From Clostridioides difficile ATCC 9689 = DSM 1296 (GTDB taxonomy: Bacteria > Bacillota > Clostridia > Peptostreptococcales > Peptostreptococcaceae): a stretch of 64,000 nucleotides of DNA. The number at the start of each line of letters is the position of its first letter. Positions within the stretch are counted from its first letter, which is position 1. The DNA is taken from NCBI RefSeq assembly GCF_001077535.1, contig NZ_CP011968.1:1798001-1862000 (forward strand). The letters run 5' to 3'. Both the position numbers and the translations under genes were made by a program. The notes beneath the pieces are model-generated. The model was not told where the DNA came from, ran no database searches, and saw only the letters and a list, made by a program, of their open reading frames with translations. Below, in pieces: positions 27,909 through 37,596 of the stretch.

Positions 27909-28167
27909 AACATAAATAAGGTTGTTAAATTAAGGTTATTCTTATAAAAATTGTGCTTATCAGCTATAAACAAGGAATAAAAGTGAAAAAATTGCTCTGA
28001 GATTATTACAGTTAAAAGAGTTTTAAGATGACAGAGAGATAGATTGTCAACTGTATATTTAATAAATCTTGTTATTTATTAAATTTTATATAAGTAAAAT
28101 ATATAAATTAATAAATCTTATGCTAGAATATATATGAAAAACAATATAAATTTGGAGGATTAAAAAC

Positions 28168-28752
28168 ATGACAGAGCGAGAAAAAATGTTGGCAGGAGAA
28201 CTTTACGATTGTGGTGATATTGAGTTGTTAACTCAATGGCATAAAGCAAAAGACCTAGTAAGAGATTATAACCAAACAGATTCCTCGGATTTGGAAAAAA
28301 AAGAAAAAATATTAAATGAGTTACTTGGTGGTAAGGGTAAAAACTTATGGATTACTGCACCGTATTATGTAGATTATGGAAATAATATTTATTTTGGAAA
28401 TAATTGTGAAGTCAATATGAATTGTACGTTTTTAGATGATAATAAAATTATCATTGGGGATAATGCACTAATCGCACCAAACGTACAAATATATACTGCA
28501 TTTCATCCAACTAATGCTGGTGATAGATTTGGTAATGCCAAAGAAGATGGTTCATTTGAATTTTGTAAAACTCAAACAGCTCCAGTTACTATTGGAGATA
28601 ATGTTTGGATTGGCGGGGGTGCTATTATCATGCCAGGTGTTACTATTGGAGATAATGTAGTTATAGGTGCAGGAAGTATTGTTACAAAAGATATTCCAAG
28701 TAATATGATTGCATACGGAAATCCATGCCGTATTATTCGAGAAAATAAATAA
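28168..28752 (+). CDS. Maltose/galactoside O-acetyltransferase family protein
   Basis: Acetyl-CoA-dependent sugar O-acetyltransferase of 194 residues (Maa/LacA/NodL family). The N-terminal Mac domain has EREKMLAGELYDCGD; the left-handed beta-helix follows with hexapeptide repeats and the catalytic-histidine segment YTAFHPTNAGDR, then DNVWIGGGAIIMPGVTIGDN and AYGNPCRIIREN at the end. All expected landmarks and length are present. The acceptor sugar cannot be read from sequence. It stands alone, with GGAGGA eight bases before the ATG. Confidence 0.92.
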   Translation: MTEREKMLAGELYDCGDIELLTQWHKAKDLVRDYNQTDSSDLEKKEKILNELLGGKGKNLWITAPYYVDYGNNIYFGNNCEVNMNCTFLDDNKIIIGDNALIAPNVQIYTAFHPTNAGDRFGNAKEDGSFEFCKTQTAPVTIGDNVWIGGGAIIMPGVTIGDNVVIGAGSIVTKDIPSNMIAYGNPCRIIRENK

Positions 28753-28976
28753 AGTTAAATTTTCTTGCAAAATCTCAAAAAACACCTTTCTTACTTTATA
28801 CATAGGGTATTTTCTAATACTTTCACATCCATATTCATTTGTTAAATTTTTGTGGAATGTAGTTTTTATCACTTCTATCTTACATTTCCACCATTTTTTT
28901 ATAAAAGTCATTCCTTTATATATTTATTTATAATAGTATATATTCTATTTGATGTTTGAATAAGCACTTATTTTTA

Positions 28977-29010
28977 AGTAAAATACTAACTTTTAGGTTA
29001 GTATTTTACT
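28977..29010. terminator. Palindromic hairpin downstream of the acetyltransferase
   Basis: Perfect 14-bp stem AGTAAAATACTAAC / GTTAGTATTTTACT with a 6-base loop. No clean T run follows, so it is a weak terminator or an RNA-stabilising hairpin. Confidence 0.5.
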
Positions 29011-29854
29011 ATAGTATGATGATTAAGTAAGAATAAAATACTATAATACATAAAGCTTAATAAATATAATTTTTATTTTACTTAGATATTTTCTTTTGAT
29101 TAGTAATCAAAAGTGGTTATAATTTTTTTAATTAATAAGAGTAACATTTATTTTATGAAAGAGGATTATATTAATATATATTTAAATAGGAAAAATTGTA
29201 AAAAGCATAAAAATAATATAATTAATTAATGAGATAAAAGTGGATAAAAATATTGGGAGTTTAATTTTTGTGAAATTAAAAATATTAAAGATAATCTACA
29301 AATATAGAATATATTCTAAGACGAATTTTTATAATTACTAAATAAAATAAATTAATCAATATAGTTTTTTAATATAAACAAAAAATAAAAAACTTATATA
29401 AATAAAATGCTTGTTTTTCTTGTATTATTTATATAAATATTGAAATTTGTCTAGTTATACGTTTTTATTGACCAGTTATGCAGTTGATATTGAATATTCT
29501 AAATATTGGTGTTATTTTATAGGTGGTTTAAACATATTAGGGGGATTTTATATATGATTTGTATGATTTATAGAGAATGTATAAAATAGTAAAGGTTTAG
29601 AGCCATGTTTAGTGGATTGCAGAATATGCATATAGAATGATTCTTGTAAATTAAGTTAGACATAGGAAATATATAATTTGTATTGGATGATTGATTTTAT
29701 GGTGTATGCTTTTAACTTCTATAATGGGAAAGTAAAGATGTACTCCCAATACATCTTTACTTTAGCAGAAGTTATAGTTACTTATAAAGTACAAAAAATT
29801 ATATATTTATTAGAGTAGATAAATCTAAAAAGGTTTTTCTAGAAAAATTTAGTT
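29011..29854. other. Gene-poor stretch with a long hairpin
   Basis: About 840 bases without a convincing gene. AGGGGG before an ATG near 29554 leads only to an 11-codon frame. Near the right end an imperfect hairpin spans 29713-29774: TAACTTCT / AGAAGTTA outside, and AAGTAAAGATGTA / TACATCTTTACTT inside. It could be an RNA element or a small mobile-element relic. Confidence 0.45.
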
Positions 29855-30031
29855 TTAATTGTATCTACTTACTAATAATAAGACTTGATGTAAGCAGGTT
29901 TCAACTACCGTTTCTCCATATTCTGATATAAAATCATCTAACTGTGTATCTAAAAAATTACAATAATCATATGAACTACTGATGTAAGCAGTTAGTATAT
30001 GTGTACATTTGTCTATTTCTCCAATAAACAT
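29855..30031 (-). CDS. Small conserved-looking protein of unknown function
   Basis: 58 residues, not recognised. From the ATG at 30031 it reads MFIGEIDKCTHILTAYISSS, then a Tyr/Asp-rich middle and SEYGETVVETCLHQVLLLVS. The acidic, helical, codon-normal composition argues for a real protein. TTAGGGGG lies about 8 bases upstream of this ATG; a more upstream ATG at 30040 overlaps the ribosome site. No neighbour suggests a role. Confidence 0.55.
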   Translation of the reverse strand: MFIGEIDKCTHILTAYISSSYDYCNFLDTQLDDFISEYGETVVETCLHQVLLLVSRYN

Positions 30032-30301
30032 ATTATCCATCCCCCTAAAAAATTTAGTAAAAATAAAAAGTCGCATTCTATTAGTCAATTAACATAATTT
30101 ATAAAATTTTTTAGTACTAGTTTCTATAACTTAACTCCTTAAGGTTAAATATTCCCAGTTTTACCAATTTAGTTTTATTCTACAAGTATATAATACTAGA
30201 AGATGCTTCATTATTCAACATGCTTGTTTGAGAATAGAAAATATTCTAAAATTATAATTGTTTTTAAAAATAAGATTCAAGATAAATAAAGTTATATGCA
30301 A

Positions 30302-30493
30302 CTATTTAATAATCTTTCCATAATAAGGACAGTAGGTTCTATTCTTAAAAAACTCCATCTTTAAATTTAAAGAATAACTACAATTTGAACAACAATAAAA
30401 TTTCCAATCAATAAAAATATCAAAAATAATAAAAATAATTGAAAATGTATAATTTCCCAGAAAAATAATAAATGTAACTCCAATAATAAACAC
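30302..30493 (-). CDS. Possible small membrane/zinc-ribbon protein
   Basis: 63 codons beginning with GTG. An N-terminal hydrophobic half (about 2-30) is followed by WKFYCCSNCSYSLNLKMEFF and RTYCPYYGKII. The Cys pairs (CSNC and a single CPYY where CPxC is usual) resemble a decayed zinc ribbon. No convincing ribosome site precedes it. It may be a real small protein or the end of a degraded gene. Confidence 0.35.
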   Translation of the reverse strand: MFIIGVTFIIFLGNYTFSIIFIIFDIFIDWKFYCCSNCSYSLNLKMEFFKNRTYCPYYGKIIK

Positions 30494-30605
30494 ACCTATA
30501 AATTATAAAATAATTTAAGCTTTATTTAAGGTTAGTATTATATTTATATAAGATTTAAGTTTTAATATATATGTGTAATTAAAATGATTTAGGAGGAGAA
30601 ATATA

Positions 30606-31628
30606 TTGGTAAATTGGGAAATAAAAAAATTGGCTAAATCTAAGAGTATGTTTATATCTCTAGGCATATTAGTGTTAATACTAATGATTAGTATCTTTAT
30701 TGCGCCTGTTTTAGAAACAGAAAGTTATTATATAGATAAAGAAAAAGGACGTATAGAAGATACGAGAAGTGGTATCGACATAGGTAATGAGAAATTTCAA
30801 AATAAGATTAATGTTTTAAAGCAGTTTTCAAATCAAACAGATACAGGTGAATTTTCTAAAAAAATTGAATTAATGTCAAAGAAAAAACTTGATAATCTAA
30901 GTGTGAATGAATATAAGGATATTAGTTTTTGGAAAGTATTTAACTATAGAGTTACAAATTCACTTATAAATGTAGGAATGTTAATCATTATATCTATAAT
31001 TATATCCAATATTTACGTAGATGAAGTCGTTACTTCGGTAAAAGATATCATACTATCATCAAAAGAGAAGAAAAAAGCATTAAAGTCTAAAATATTTGTT
31101 GCTTTATTAGTTCCATTAGTAATTTATTCTGTTTATTTAATGGGAATATTTATTATAACTTGTATGCAACAAGGAGTACCTGTTAATGGAGACTTAGAAT
31201 CTTTTAGAATAGTAGACAATGTAGTTGCATTGAAAACTAATTTAAGTATAACAAAGTATGTAATATTAAATATAGGCATAGAGCTTTTGATGTTTGAAGG
31301 ATGGGCCATGATAGCCATATTTGGGTCTTTTATAAGTAAGTCTTCAATATCTTCAATAAGTTTTTTTATATTTATTATATCTATAACTAAGATAATGTCG
31401 GTAATCCATATATTACCTAAAAAATTACTTTCAGTTGTATCAAATGTAAATTATTATGATTTGATATTTGGTTTTAATAAAATAATAGGAAATTATCTAG
31501 GTGATATTATGATATTTAAAGTGAATATAGACATTGTCAATATAGCAATAGGACTTTTGATGGCAATATTGATAGGTACTATGTCATTATGTTTTTTAGT
31601 AATAAAATCAGATTATATAAGTAGATAA
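30606..31628 (+). CDS. ABC-2 type exporter permease, first subunit
   Basis: Membrane subunit of an ABC exporter, 340 residues. One helix at about 15-35, a large extracytoplasmic region (about 36-118) and then five helices: the ABC-2 permease layout. It starts with TTG; AGGAGG lies 9 bases upstream, making this start firm. First gene of a block of ABC permease, ATPase, permease, response regulator, kinase and a TraX-like gene in one direction with short gaps. Such blocks in clostridia typically sense and expel peptide antibiotics, but the substrate is not known. Confidence 0.85.
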   Translation: MVNWEIKKLAKSKSMFISLGILVLILMISIFIAPVLETESYYIDKEKGRIEDTRSGIDIGNEKFQNKINVLKQFSNQTDTGEFSKKIELMSKKKLDNLSVNEYKDISFWKVFNYRVTNSLINVGMLIIISIIISNIYVDEVVTSVKDIILSSKEKKKALKSKIFVALLVPLVIYSVYLMGIFIITCMQQGVPVNGDLESFRIVDNVVALKTNLSITKYVILNIGIELLMFEGWAMIAIFGSFISKSSISSISFFIFIISITKIMSVIHILPKKLLSVVSNVNYYDLIFGFNKIIGNYLGDIMIFKVNIDIVNIAIGLLMAILIGTMSLCFLVIKSDYISR

Positions 31629-31641
31629 AAGGGGAGTTAAG

Positions 31642-32529
31642 ATGAATAAATTAGAAATAGAAAATCTTTCAAAGATATATGGTAAAAAAGTAGCAAACGA
31701 CAAGATTACAGTAACTCTGGAAAATGGAGTTTATGGTCTTCTAGGACCAAATGGAGCAGGAAAATCTACATTAATGAAACAAATAACAACGTTGATAAAA
31801 CCTGATGAAGGTCAGATACTTTATAATGGTGAGGATATATTTAAAATGGATGCTGATTATAGAAATATTTTAGGATATTTGCCACAAGAATTTGGAGTTT
31901 ATAAAAATTTTACAGCAAAAGAATTTTTACAGTATATTGGAGCTTTAAAAGGTTTAAGGGGAAAATATTTAAATAGTAAGATAGGAGAATTATTAGATTT
32001 AGTAGGTCTTTATGATGTGAGAAATAAGTCTATAGGAAAATTCTCAGGAGGTATGAAGAGGAGAGTTGGGATAGCACAAGTTTTACTAAACGACCCTAAG
32101 ATAATAGTCCTTGATGAGCCAACAGCAGGTCTTGACCCACAAGAAAGAGCTAGATTTAGGAATTTAATAGCAAAAATGTCTAGAGATAAGATAATAATAC
32201 TTTCTACTCATATAATTTCCGATATAGAATCAGTTGCAAAGGAAACAATAATGATTAAAGATGGCAAACTCCTAATGAAAGGAACACACAAAGACATATT
32301 AAGTCACATGGAAAATAAAGTATATAATGTTCAAGTTAAAAATGAATGTGAAGTTGATGATATACAATCTAAATATAAGGTTGTAAGTATTCAAAGTGAT
32401 ATTAATTCAATAGTACTTAGAATTGTTTCAGAGGATATTCTAAGCGAGGATAATATACAACCAGTTCAAGCAAAATTCGAAGATGTATACATGTTTTATT
32501 TTGATTTAGAAGATGCAAGGGAGGTGTAG
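31642..32529 (+). CDS. ABC transporter ATP-binding protein
   Basis: ATPase of the exporter, 295 residues. Walker A GPNGAGKSTLM at about 35-45, LGYLPQEFGVY at the Q-loop, signature FSGGMKRRVGIAQ, Walker B IIVLDEPTAGLDP and the switch in LSTHIISD are all present. A C-terminal extension of about 75 residues has the small alpha/beta regulatory domain common in ABC-2 drug and bacteriocin exporters. It lies 13 bases after the first permease and 5 bases before the second, so all three are co-expressed. Confidence 0.93.
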   Translation: MNKLEIENLSKIYGKKVANDKITVTLENGVYGLLGPNGAGKSTLMKQITTLIKPDEGQILYNGEDIFKMDADYRNILGYLPQEFGVYKNFTAKEFLQYIGALKGLRGKYLNSKIGELLDLVGLYDVRNKSIGKFSGGMKRRVGIAQVLLNDPKIIVLDEPTAGLDPQERARFRNLIAKMSRDKIIILSTHIISDIESVAKETIMIKDGKLLMKGTHKDILSHMENKVYNVQVKNECEVDDIQSKYKVVSIQSDINSIVLRIVSEDILSEDNIQPVQAKFEDVYMFYFDLEDAREV

Positions 32530-32534
32530 TAGAA

Positions 32535-33308
32535 ATGATGTATTTAGTTAAAGCTGAAATGATAAAAATATTAAAATCAAAGAGTGTTTGGATAATTTGG
32601 CTGTTTTTAATATTTTTTGGATTTTTTCTGATTAGAAAGTTTGATGTTTTAGATACTTATGCAGATATATTTTACAAGATAGAAGGCTCAATACCTCTAA
32701 TAGGTTTGATAATGTTTATAATAACTTCTGGAAATTACATTAAAGAATATGATTCTAATATGACAGGTTTAATAAATACAACTAAAAAGGGAAAAAAATC
32801 AGTAGTATTATCAAAACTAGTAGCTAATGGATTAATTTTATCTATTATTAATATTTCTTTTATATTGTTAGTAGGAATTAGAGGTTTTAGTTTTTTTGAT
32901 TTTAAAAATTTAAATGAACCGATTCATAACTTATGGTACTTTGGAAATAGTAATTTAAATCTTACAGTAATACAAATGTATATAATTGTTATATTGACTA
33001 CTATTTTTGCTTCTTTTATATTTGCACAAATAGGCTTAACACTTTCATCTATATTTAAATCGGCTGTAATTCCATTTATACTAGGTGGATTGATAATGGC
33101 AATTCCATACTTTAGTGTAGGTTTTATACCAGATAAAGCTATAAAATTTATGTCAGTGACTCCAAATTGGATTATGATGAGCCAACAAATGGTTAAGTAT
33201 AATGTACCAAGTATTTTGATAGTTTTTTCTATAGTAATCTCAATTATATTAATGATAGTGTTAACTAAAATAACATATGAAAATTTTACATCAAGCAAAA
33301 GGTTTTAA
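32535..33308 (+). CDS. ABC-2 type exporter permease, second subunit
   Basis: 257 residues with six hydrophobic helices, starting MMYLVKAEMIKILKSKSVWI, the usual ABC-2 permease opening. It pairs with the first permease to form a heterodimeric channel. Both permeases differ strongly in sequence and in the size of the first outer loop, so they are not a recent duplication. A 111-base gap with a possible promoter (TATGCTAATATATATG) separates it from the regulator gene. Confidence 0.85.
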   Translation: MMYLVKAEMIKILKSKSVWIIWLFLIFFGFFLIRKFDVLDTYADIFYKIEGSIPLIGLIMFIITSGNYIKEYDSNMTGLINTTKKGKKSVVLSKLVANGLILSIINISFILLVGIRGFSFFDFKNLNEPIHNLWYFGNSNLNLTVIQMYIIVILTTIFASFIFAQIGLTLSSIFKSAVIPFILGGLIMAIPYFSVGFIPDKAIKFMSVTPNWIMMSQQMVKYNVPSILIVFSIVISIILMIVLTKITYENFTSSKRF

Positions 33309-33419
33309 CTAAAAATAATAGTAATTTTATTTATATTTTAGTTTAATTAAAAATAAGATAAATGAATTTTAGATAAAATATATGCTAATATATATGTAAA
33401 TTATTACAGGAGGTTGTTT

Positions 33420-34145
33420 ATGGAAAATCGTGTTTTAATAATAGATGATGAAGTAGAAATATTGAAGCTTTTAGAAACTGTCCTAAAAAAAGAAGGCCTT
33501 AATAATATATATACTGCAAAAACTAAAAAAGAAGGATTAGAATTATTTAAAAGTATTAATCCTGATTTGATTGTATTGGATATTATGTTACCAGATGGCG
33601 AAGGTTATGATATTTGTAAAGAAATAAGAAAAACCTCCAATTCTCCAATAATATTTTTATCAGCTAAAACCGAAGAATTAGATAAGTTACTTGGACTAGC
33701 GATTGGAGGAGATGATTATGTTACAAAACCTTTTAGCCCTAAGGAAGTGGCTTTTAGAGTTAAAGCGCATTTGAGAAGATTAAGTTATTTTAGTGATGCT
33801 CAAAACGAAAGTAAAAATCTAAATAATAATGAAGAAAAAATTATATCATTTGGCCCATATATATTAAATGAAAGTAGGGCAGAACTTATAAAAGATGGAA
33901 AATCTATAGGACTGTCTGCAAAGGAACTAAAAATCCTATCTTTATTTGCACATAATCAAAATCAAATTATAAGTAAAGAAAAACTATGGGATAAAGTGTG
34001 GGGAGAAGATTATGTTGGATTTGACAATACTATAATGGTTCATATAAGAAAAATTAGGGAAAAATTAGAGGATAATCCTTCAAAACCTGAATATATTCTG
34101 ACAATAAAAGGTCTTGGATATAAATTAGCAGTAAAGGAAGATTAG
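33420..34145 (+). CDS. OmpR-type response regulator of the ABC exporter block
   Basis: 241 residues: receiver domain (1-115) with phospho-acceptor Asp in DLIVLDIMLPDGEG (about 51), switch Ser in FLSAKTEE and Lys in YVTKPFSP, then a winged-helix DNA-binding domain (about 140-240) ending in the typical HIRKIREKLEDNPSKPEYIL and GLGYKL. The ATG at 33420 is chosen because AGGAGG is six bases upstream; a TTG at 33414 directly abuts it. It is partnered with the kinase gene 3 bases downstream and probably controls the ABC genes. Confidence 0.94.
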   Translation: MENRVLIIDDEVEILKLLETVLKKEGLNNIYTAKTKKEGLELFKSINPDLIVLDIMLPDGEGYDICKEIRKTSNSPIIFLSAKTEELDKLLGLAIGGDDYVTKPFSPKEVAFRVKAHLRRLSYFSDAQNESKNLNNNEEKIISFGPYILNESRAELIKDGKSIGLSAKELKILSLFAHNQNQIISKEKLWDKVWGEDYVGFDNTIMVHIRKIREKLEDNPSKPEYILTIKGLGYKLAVKED

Positions 34146-34148
34146 AAT

Positions 34149-35552
34149 ATGAAGTGGAAGATTACTAGAAATTTTATATTTACAATTGTGTTTGTAGCTA
34201 TATCAGTAGTAATTATAAATATCATATCTATATTGTATGTGATTTCAACTAATAGCTTTTTTAAAGTTGTAGATTCTGGAAATAATCCTGAAGAATTTGC
34301 ACGTTCTTTTGAAAAAGATTTATATGAAAAAGATGGAGAATTTAAACTATCTAAGATTGGAGCTGAAAAATTAGAAAAATCAAATTCCTGGATACAGGTT
34401 TTAAATGATTTAGGAGAGGAAGTTTATGGAGTAAATGTGCCAAAGGATACTCCAAAAAAATATACACCCTTTCAAATGGTGAATAATTACAAGTATATAG
34501 AAACAAAGTATGTTAATTTTGTACTAGAAAAATATTTAAACAAAAAACATCTAAACATAATAGTAGGTATACCTAGTAGAGATATATCAAGAATAATTTT
34601 AACCTATTCTCAAAATAACATTAAAAAAACTTTAAATAAAGTTATCATTATAACACTAGTAATTGATAGCGTGGTAGCTTTAGGCGTAGGATATTTATTT
34701 AGTAGAAAACTTACAAAACCAATTTCAAGCGTACTATGGAGTATTGAGACTATGGCTAATGGAAATTATAGTTTATATCTTAAGGACAGAGGTATATATG
34801 AAGAAGTTTTTAAAAATATAAATATGTTAGCTGATACTTTAAGAGTAAATGAAGTTGAGAGAAAAGAAAATGAAGAGTTGAGAGAGGAATGGCTGGCAAA
34901 TATAACACATGATATAAAGACACCTCTAGCATCTATACAAGGGTATGCAGAGATAATTAATGACAAAGATTATGAGTTTGAAGAAGATGAAATACAAGAG
35001 TATACAGAAATTATATATAATAAGTCTAAGTATATAAAAGATTTAGTTGATGATTTAAATTTATCTACTCGATTAAAAAATAATACTATAGTTCTGGACA
35101 AGAAAAAAATAAATTTAGTCAGTTTAGTCAGAGATATAATAATTGATATTTTAAATGATAATAGATATAAAAATAGGAATATTGAATTTGAAAGTAATGA
35201 AGATTTAATTGAAGTATATGTAGATTCAATCTTATTCAGAAGGGCTATAACCAATCTTATATTTAATTCAATAGTTCATAATAGCGAAGGAACTTTGATA
35301 AGTGTAGAAATTGTAAAAAAAGATAATATAGAAATTATAATAAAAGATAATGGAATTGGAATAAGCAAAAGTGATTTGAAACATATTTTTAAAAAATATT
35401 ATAGAGGTACTAATACAGGTGAGATGCATAAAGGTTCAGGTCTTGGTATGGCTATTTCTAAAGAAATAATAGAGATTCATAAAGGTAAAATTTATGTAAG
35501 TAGTGAAATTGGAATAGGAACAAAAATTATTATAGAGATAAAACAAAATTAG
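34149..35552 (+). CDS. Sensor histidine kinase of the ABC exporter block
   Basis: 467 residues. Helices at about 10-32 and 162-182 flank an outer sensing domain of about 130 residues; then a HAMP-like linker, a dimerisation domain with ANITHDIKTPLASIQGYAEI (phospho-His near 253), and an ATPase domain with NLIFNSIVHNS, DNGIGIS and GSGLGMAISKEI. The large external domain differs from the tiny-loop BceS type of kinases, so it probably senses its ligand directly. The gene starts 3 bases after the response regulator and ends 10 bases before the TraX-like gene. Confidence 0.93.
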   Translation: MKWKITRNFIFTIVFVAISVVIINIISILYVISTNSFFKVVDSGNNPEEFARSFEKDLYEKDGEFKLSKIGAEKLEKSNSWIQVLNDLGEEVYGVNVPKDTPKKYTPFQMVNNYKYIETKYVNFVLEKYLNKKHLNIIVGIPSRDISRIILTYSQNNIKKTLNKVIIITLVIDSVVALGVGYLFSRKLTKPISSVLWSIETMANGNYSLYLKDRGIYEEVFKNINMLADTLRVNEVERKENEELREEWLANITHDIKTPLASIQGYAEIINDKDYEFEEDEIQEYTEIIYNKSKYIKDLVDDLNLSTRLKNNTIVLDKKKINLVSLVRDIIIDILNDNRYKNRNIEFESNEDLIEVYVDSILFRRAITNLIFNSIVHNSEGTLISVEIVKKDNIEIIIKDNGIGISKSDLKHIFKKYYRGTNTGEMHKGSGLGMAISKEIIEIHKGKIYVSSEIGIGTKIIIEIKQN

Positions 35553-35562
35553 GAGATATGAT

Positions 35563-36387
35563 ATGGATTTTTTTAAAAAAGGTATAAGTGGGTTTACTAT
35601 TAAGATTTTAGCATTAATATTTATGACATTTGACCATATAGCAGCATTTATGCCACAAACAATGCAAATACCAATTTGGTTTCATTGGGTAGGCAGAATA
35701 TCAGCACCACTGTTTATATTTATGGCTGTTGAAGGATTTTATCACACTAGTAACAGAAAAAAATATATAAGTAGATTGTATATTTGGTCTGTTATTATGG
35801 CTATAGGAAATCAAATAATTAATAATGTATTTTCACATCCAGAAGGAGCTATAATTATAAATAACATTTTTTCAACATTATTTTTAATAGCGATTTATTT
35901 ACAAGCAATAGAGTTCATAAAGAAATTTAGAAAAGAGAAAGAAATTAAATATTTTATTATAGGATTATTGATGATAATCATTCCTATAATTTTAGGAATA
36001 TTTACAGTAGCTTTACTTTTTAAAGTCACTAACAGAGTTATTGCTTTATTTATGATTTTGGTACCAGTACCATTTTTAGTAGAAGGTGGACCAATTTGGA
36101 TTATACTTGGGATTATTTTTTATTTGTGTAGAGGGAAAAAGTTCAGTTTGAGTATTTGTTATGCTTTAATGTGTATATTTATATTTACAACAATGTCAAA
36201 TGGAGATTATAGTTTAAAAAATTCTATTTTACAAAATTACCAATGGATGATGATTGCTTCTCTACCTTTAATGTTACTTTACAATGGAGAAAAAGGGAAG
36301 AGTATGAAGTATTTATTTTATTTATACTATCCAATCCATGTATATATATTGTATATCTTAGGAATATACTTAATAAATGGTTTTTGA
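35563..36387 (+). CDS. TraX-family membrane protein (putative acyltransferase-like)
   Basis: 274 residues with about eight membrane helices. The family is recognised from IKILALIFMTFDHIAAFMP, then WVGRISAPLFIFMAVEGFYHT near the start and YLFYLYYPIHVYILYILG at the end. In F plasmids TraX acetylates pilin, but in Firmicutes TraX-like genes are chromosomal and their substrates unknown. It is only 10 bases after the kinase gene, so it belongs to the ABC/two-component block and could modify the cell envelope as part of the same defence. That role is inference. Confidence 0.85.
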   Translation: MDFFKKGISGFTIKILALIFMTFDHIAAFMPQTMQIPIWFHWVGRISAPLFIFMAVEGFYHTSNRKKYISRLYIWSVIMAIGNQIINNVFSHPEGAIIINNIFSTLFLIAIYLQAIEFIKKFRKEKEIKYFIIGLLMIIIPIILGIFTVALLFKVTNRVIALFMILVPVPFLVEGGPIWIILGIIFYLCRGKKFSLSICYALMCIFIFTTMSNGDYSLKNSILQNYQWMMIASLPLMLLYNGEKGKSMKYLFYLYYPIHVYILYILGIYLINGF

Positions 36388-36592
36388 TTGTAAGTGATAT
36401 TTTTAATACAAAATGAACAATATGAGGATTGTTTTAGGTCTATTAAAATTGTTATTTAGATGAGATTTGTAGAATATTTAAATTTATGAGCAGAAATTCA
36501 GTTATTGTAATTTCAATAACATTAGAATATAATATTATAATTTATTTAGAAATATATGATGTTATACATGGTTTGGTTATTAATGTAATAAT

Positions 36593-36634
36593 AAAACAGA
36601 GGTTTGATATAAAATTCAATACCTCTGTTTTAGT
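36593..36634 (+). terminator. Terminator downstream of the TraX-like gene
   Basis: AAAACAGAGGT / ACCTCTGTTTT stem with a 17-base loop. It lies 200 bases past the stop; the intervening sequence shows no other feature. Confidence 0.65.
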
Positions 36635-36711
36635 GCTTTTTATCCTACATTTATGCTTATTTTATTTATAAATTAGTGTTTTGTTTTAATTAATATTAGT
36701 ACATTTTTTAT

Positions 36712-37332
36712 TTATTTTATAAAATTAGTCATAATTGTTTCTTCATATTGTGGTTCTTTAATTCCAGCTTTTTTACCTGCTGATATACACTTAAGAAGCC
36801 ATGCCATGTTTTCTCCTAGAGTTCGCATAGTCTGTAATCCTTCTTCATCCTTCATAACATCCTCTGGAGTAAAGCCATGTACCTGGTTCCAATACTGTGA
36901 TGATACAATAGGCATATTGCTGATTGAAAAATATTTATTTAGTTGGTCAAATGTTGCACTTGCACCACCACGTCTACATGACACAACTGAAGCACCTAAT
37001 TTTGTAGCCATGCGACTTCCAGCTATGAAAAATAGACGGTCAAGAAAAGAAGTTAATTGACCAGTTGCACTAGAAAAGTAAACAGGAGAACCAATAATAA
37101 TACCATCAATATTATCCAGATCTTCAATCAATTCATTAACTTTATCATTTCGAATGCATTTTCCAGTTTCAAAACAGGATGCGCAACTAATACATCCTGG
37201 GATTGTTTCTTTACCTAAATACAGTATTTCTGTTTTAATATCGTGTTTACTCAATACTTTAGTAATCTCATTTAGTGCTGTATAAGTACATCCATATTGG
37301 TTTGGGCTACCGTTTATCAATAAAACTTTCAT
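36712..37332 (-). CDS. Iron-sulfur flavoprotein / NADPH-dependent FMN reductase family
   Basis: 206 residues with a flavodoxin-like fold: INGSPNQYGCTYTAL at the start binds the FMN phosphate, and GIIIGSPVYFSSATGQL is the second flavin loop. Between them lies GCISCASCFETGKC with Cys47, 50, 53 and 59, matching the compact CX2CX2CX5C motif of iron-sulfur flavoproteins that hold a 4Fe-4S cluster. It is probably a small electron-transfer or O2/quinone-reducing enzyme. It is divergent from an HxlR regulator, a common pairing in which the regulator senses electrophiles or redox state. Confidence 0.87.
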   Translation of the reverse strand: MKVLLINGSPNQYGCTYTALNEITKVLSKHDIKTEILYLGKETIPGCISCASCFETGKCIRNDKVNELIEDLDNIDGIIIGSPVYFSSATGQLTSFLDRLFFIAGSRMATKLGASVVSCRRGGASATFDQLNKYFSISNMPIVSSQYWNQVHGFTPEDVMKDEEGLQTMRTLGENMAWLLKCISAGKKAGIKEPQYEETIMTNFIK

Positions 37333-37596
37333 TATAAATTTCCTCCAATGAATTTTATTTAATAGATTTTCTAAGAGATATTATTTTTTATAAAATAGGA
37401 TTTTCATGAATATTATCAATTTATATAGAAATGTCTAATCTTAGAATCCTATTTAAAATAACTTTTTTTTAGTAAATACACCTCCTATTATAAAATTGAC
37501 TTTCAATTATTCTTACACTATAATTTTATTATAAATTATTCTAAAAACAAGTACGCACATTTTTGTTCAATACTAACCAAAAGGAGAGTGTAATAT

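Noticed and set aside
28552-28911. 119-codon minus-strand frame overlapping the acetyltransferase
   Set aside because: It is antisense to the hexapeptide repeats of a clear gene, and its Asn/Ser/Thr-rich product is the typical shadow of such repeats.
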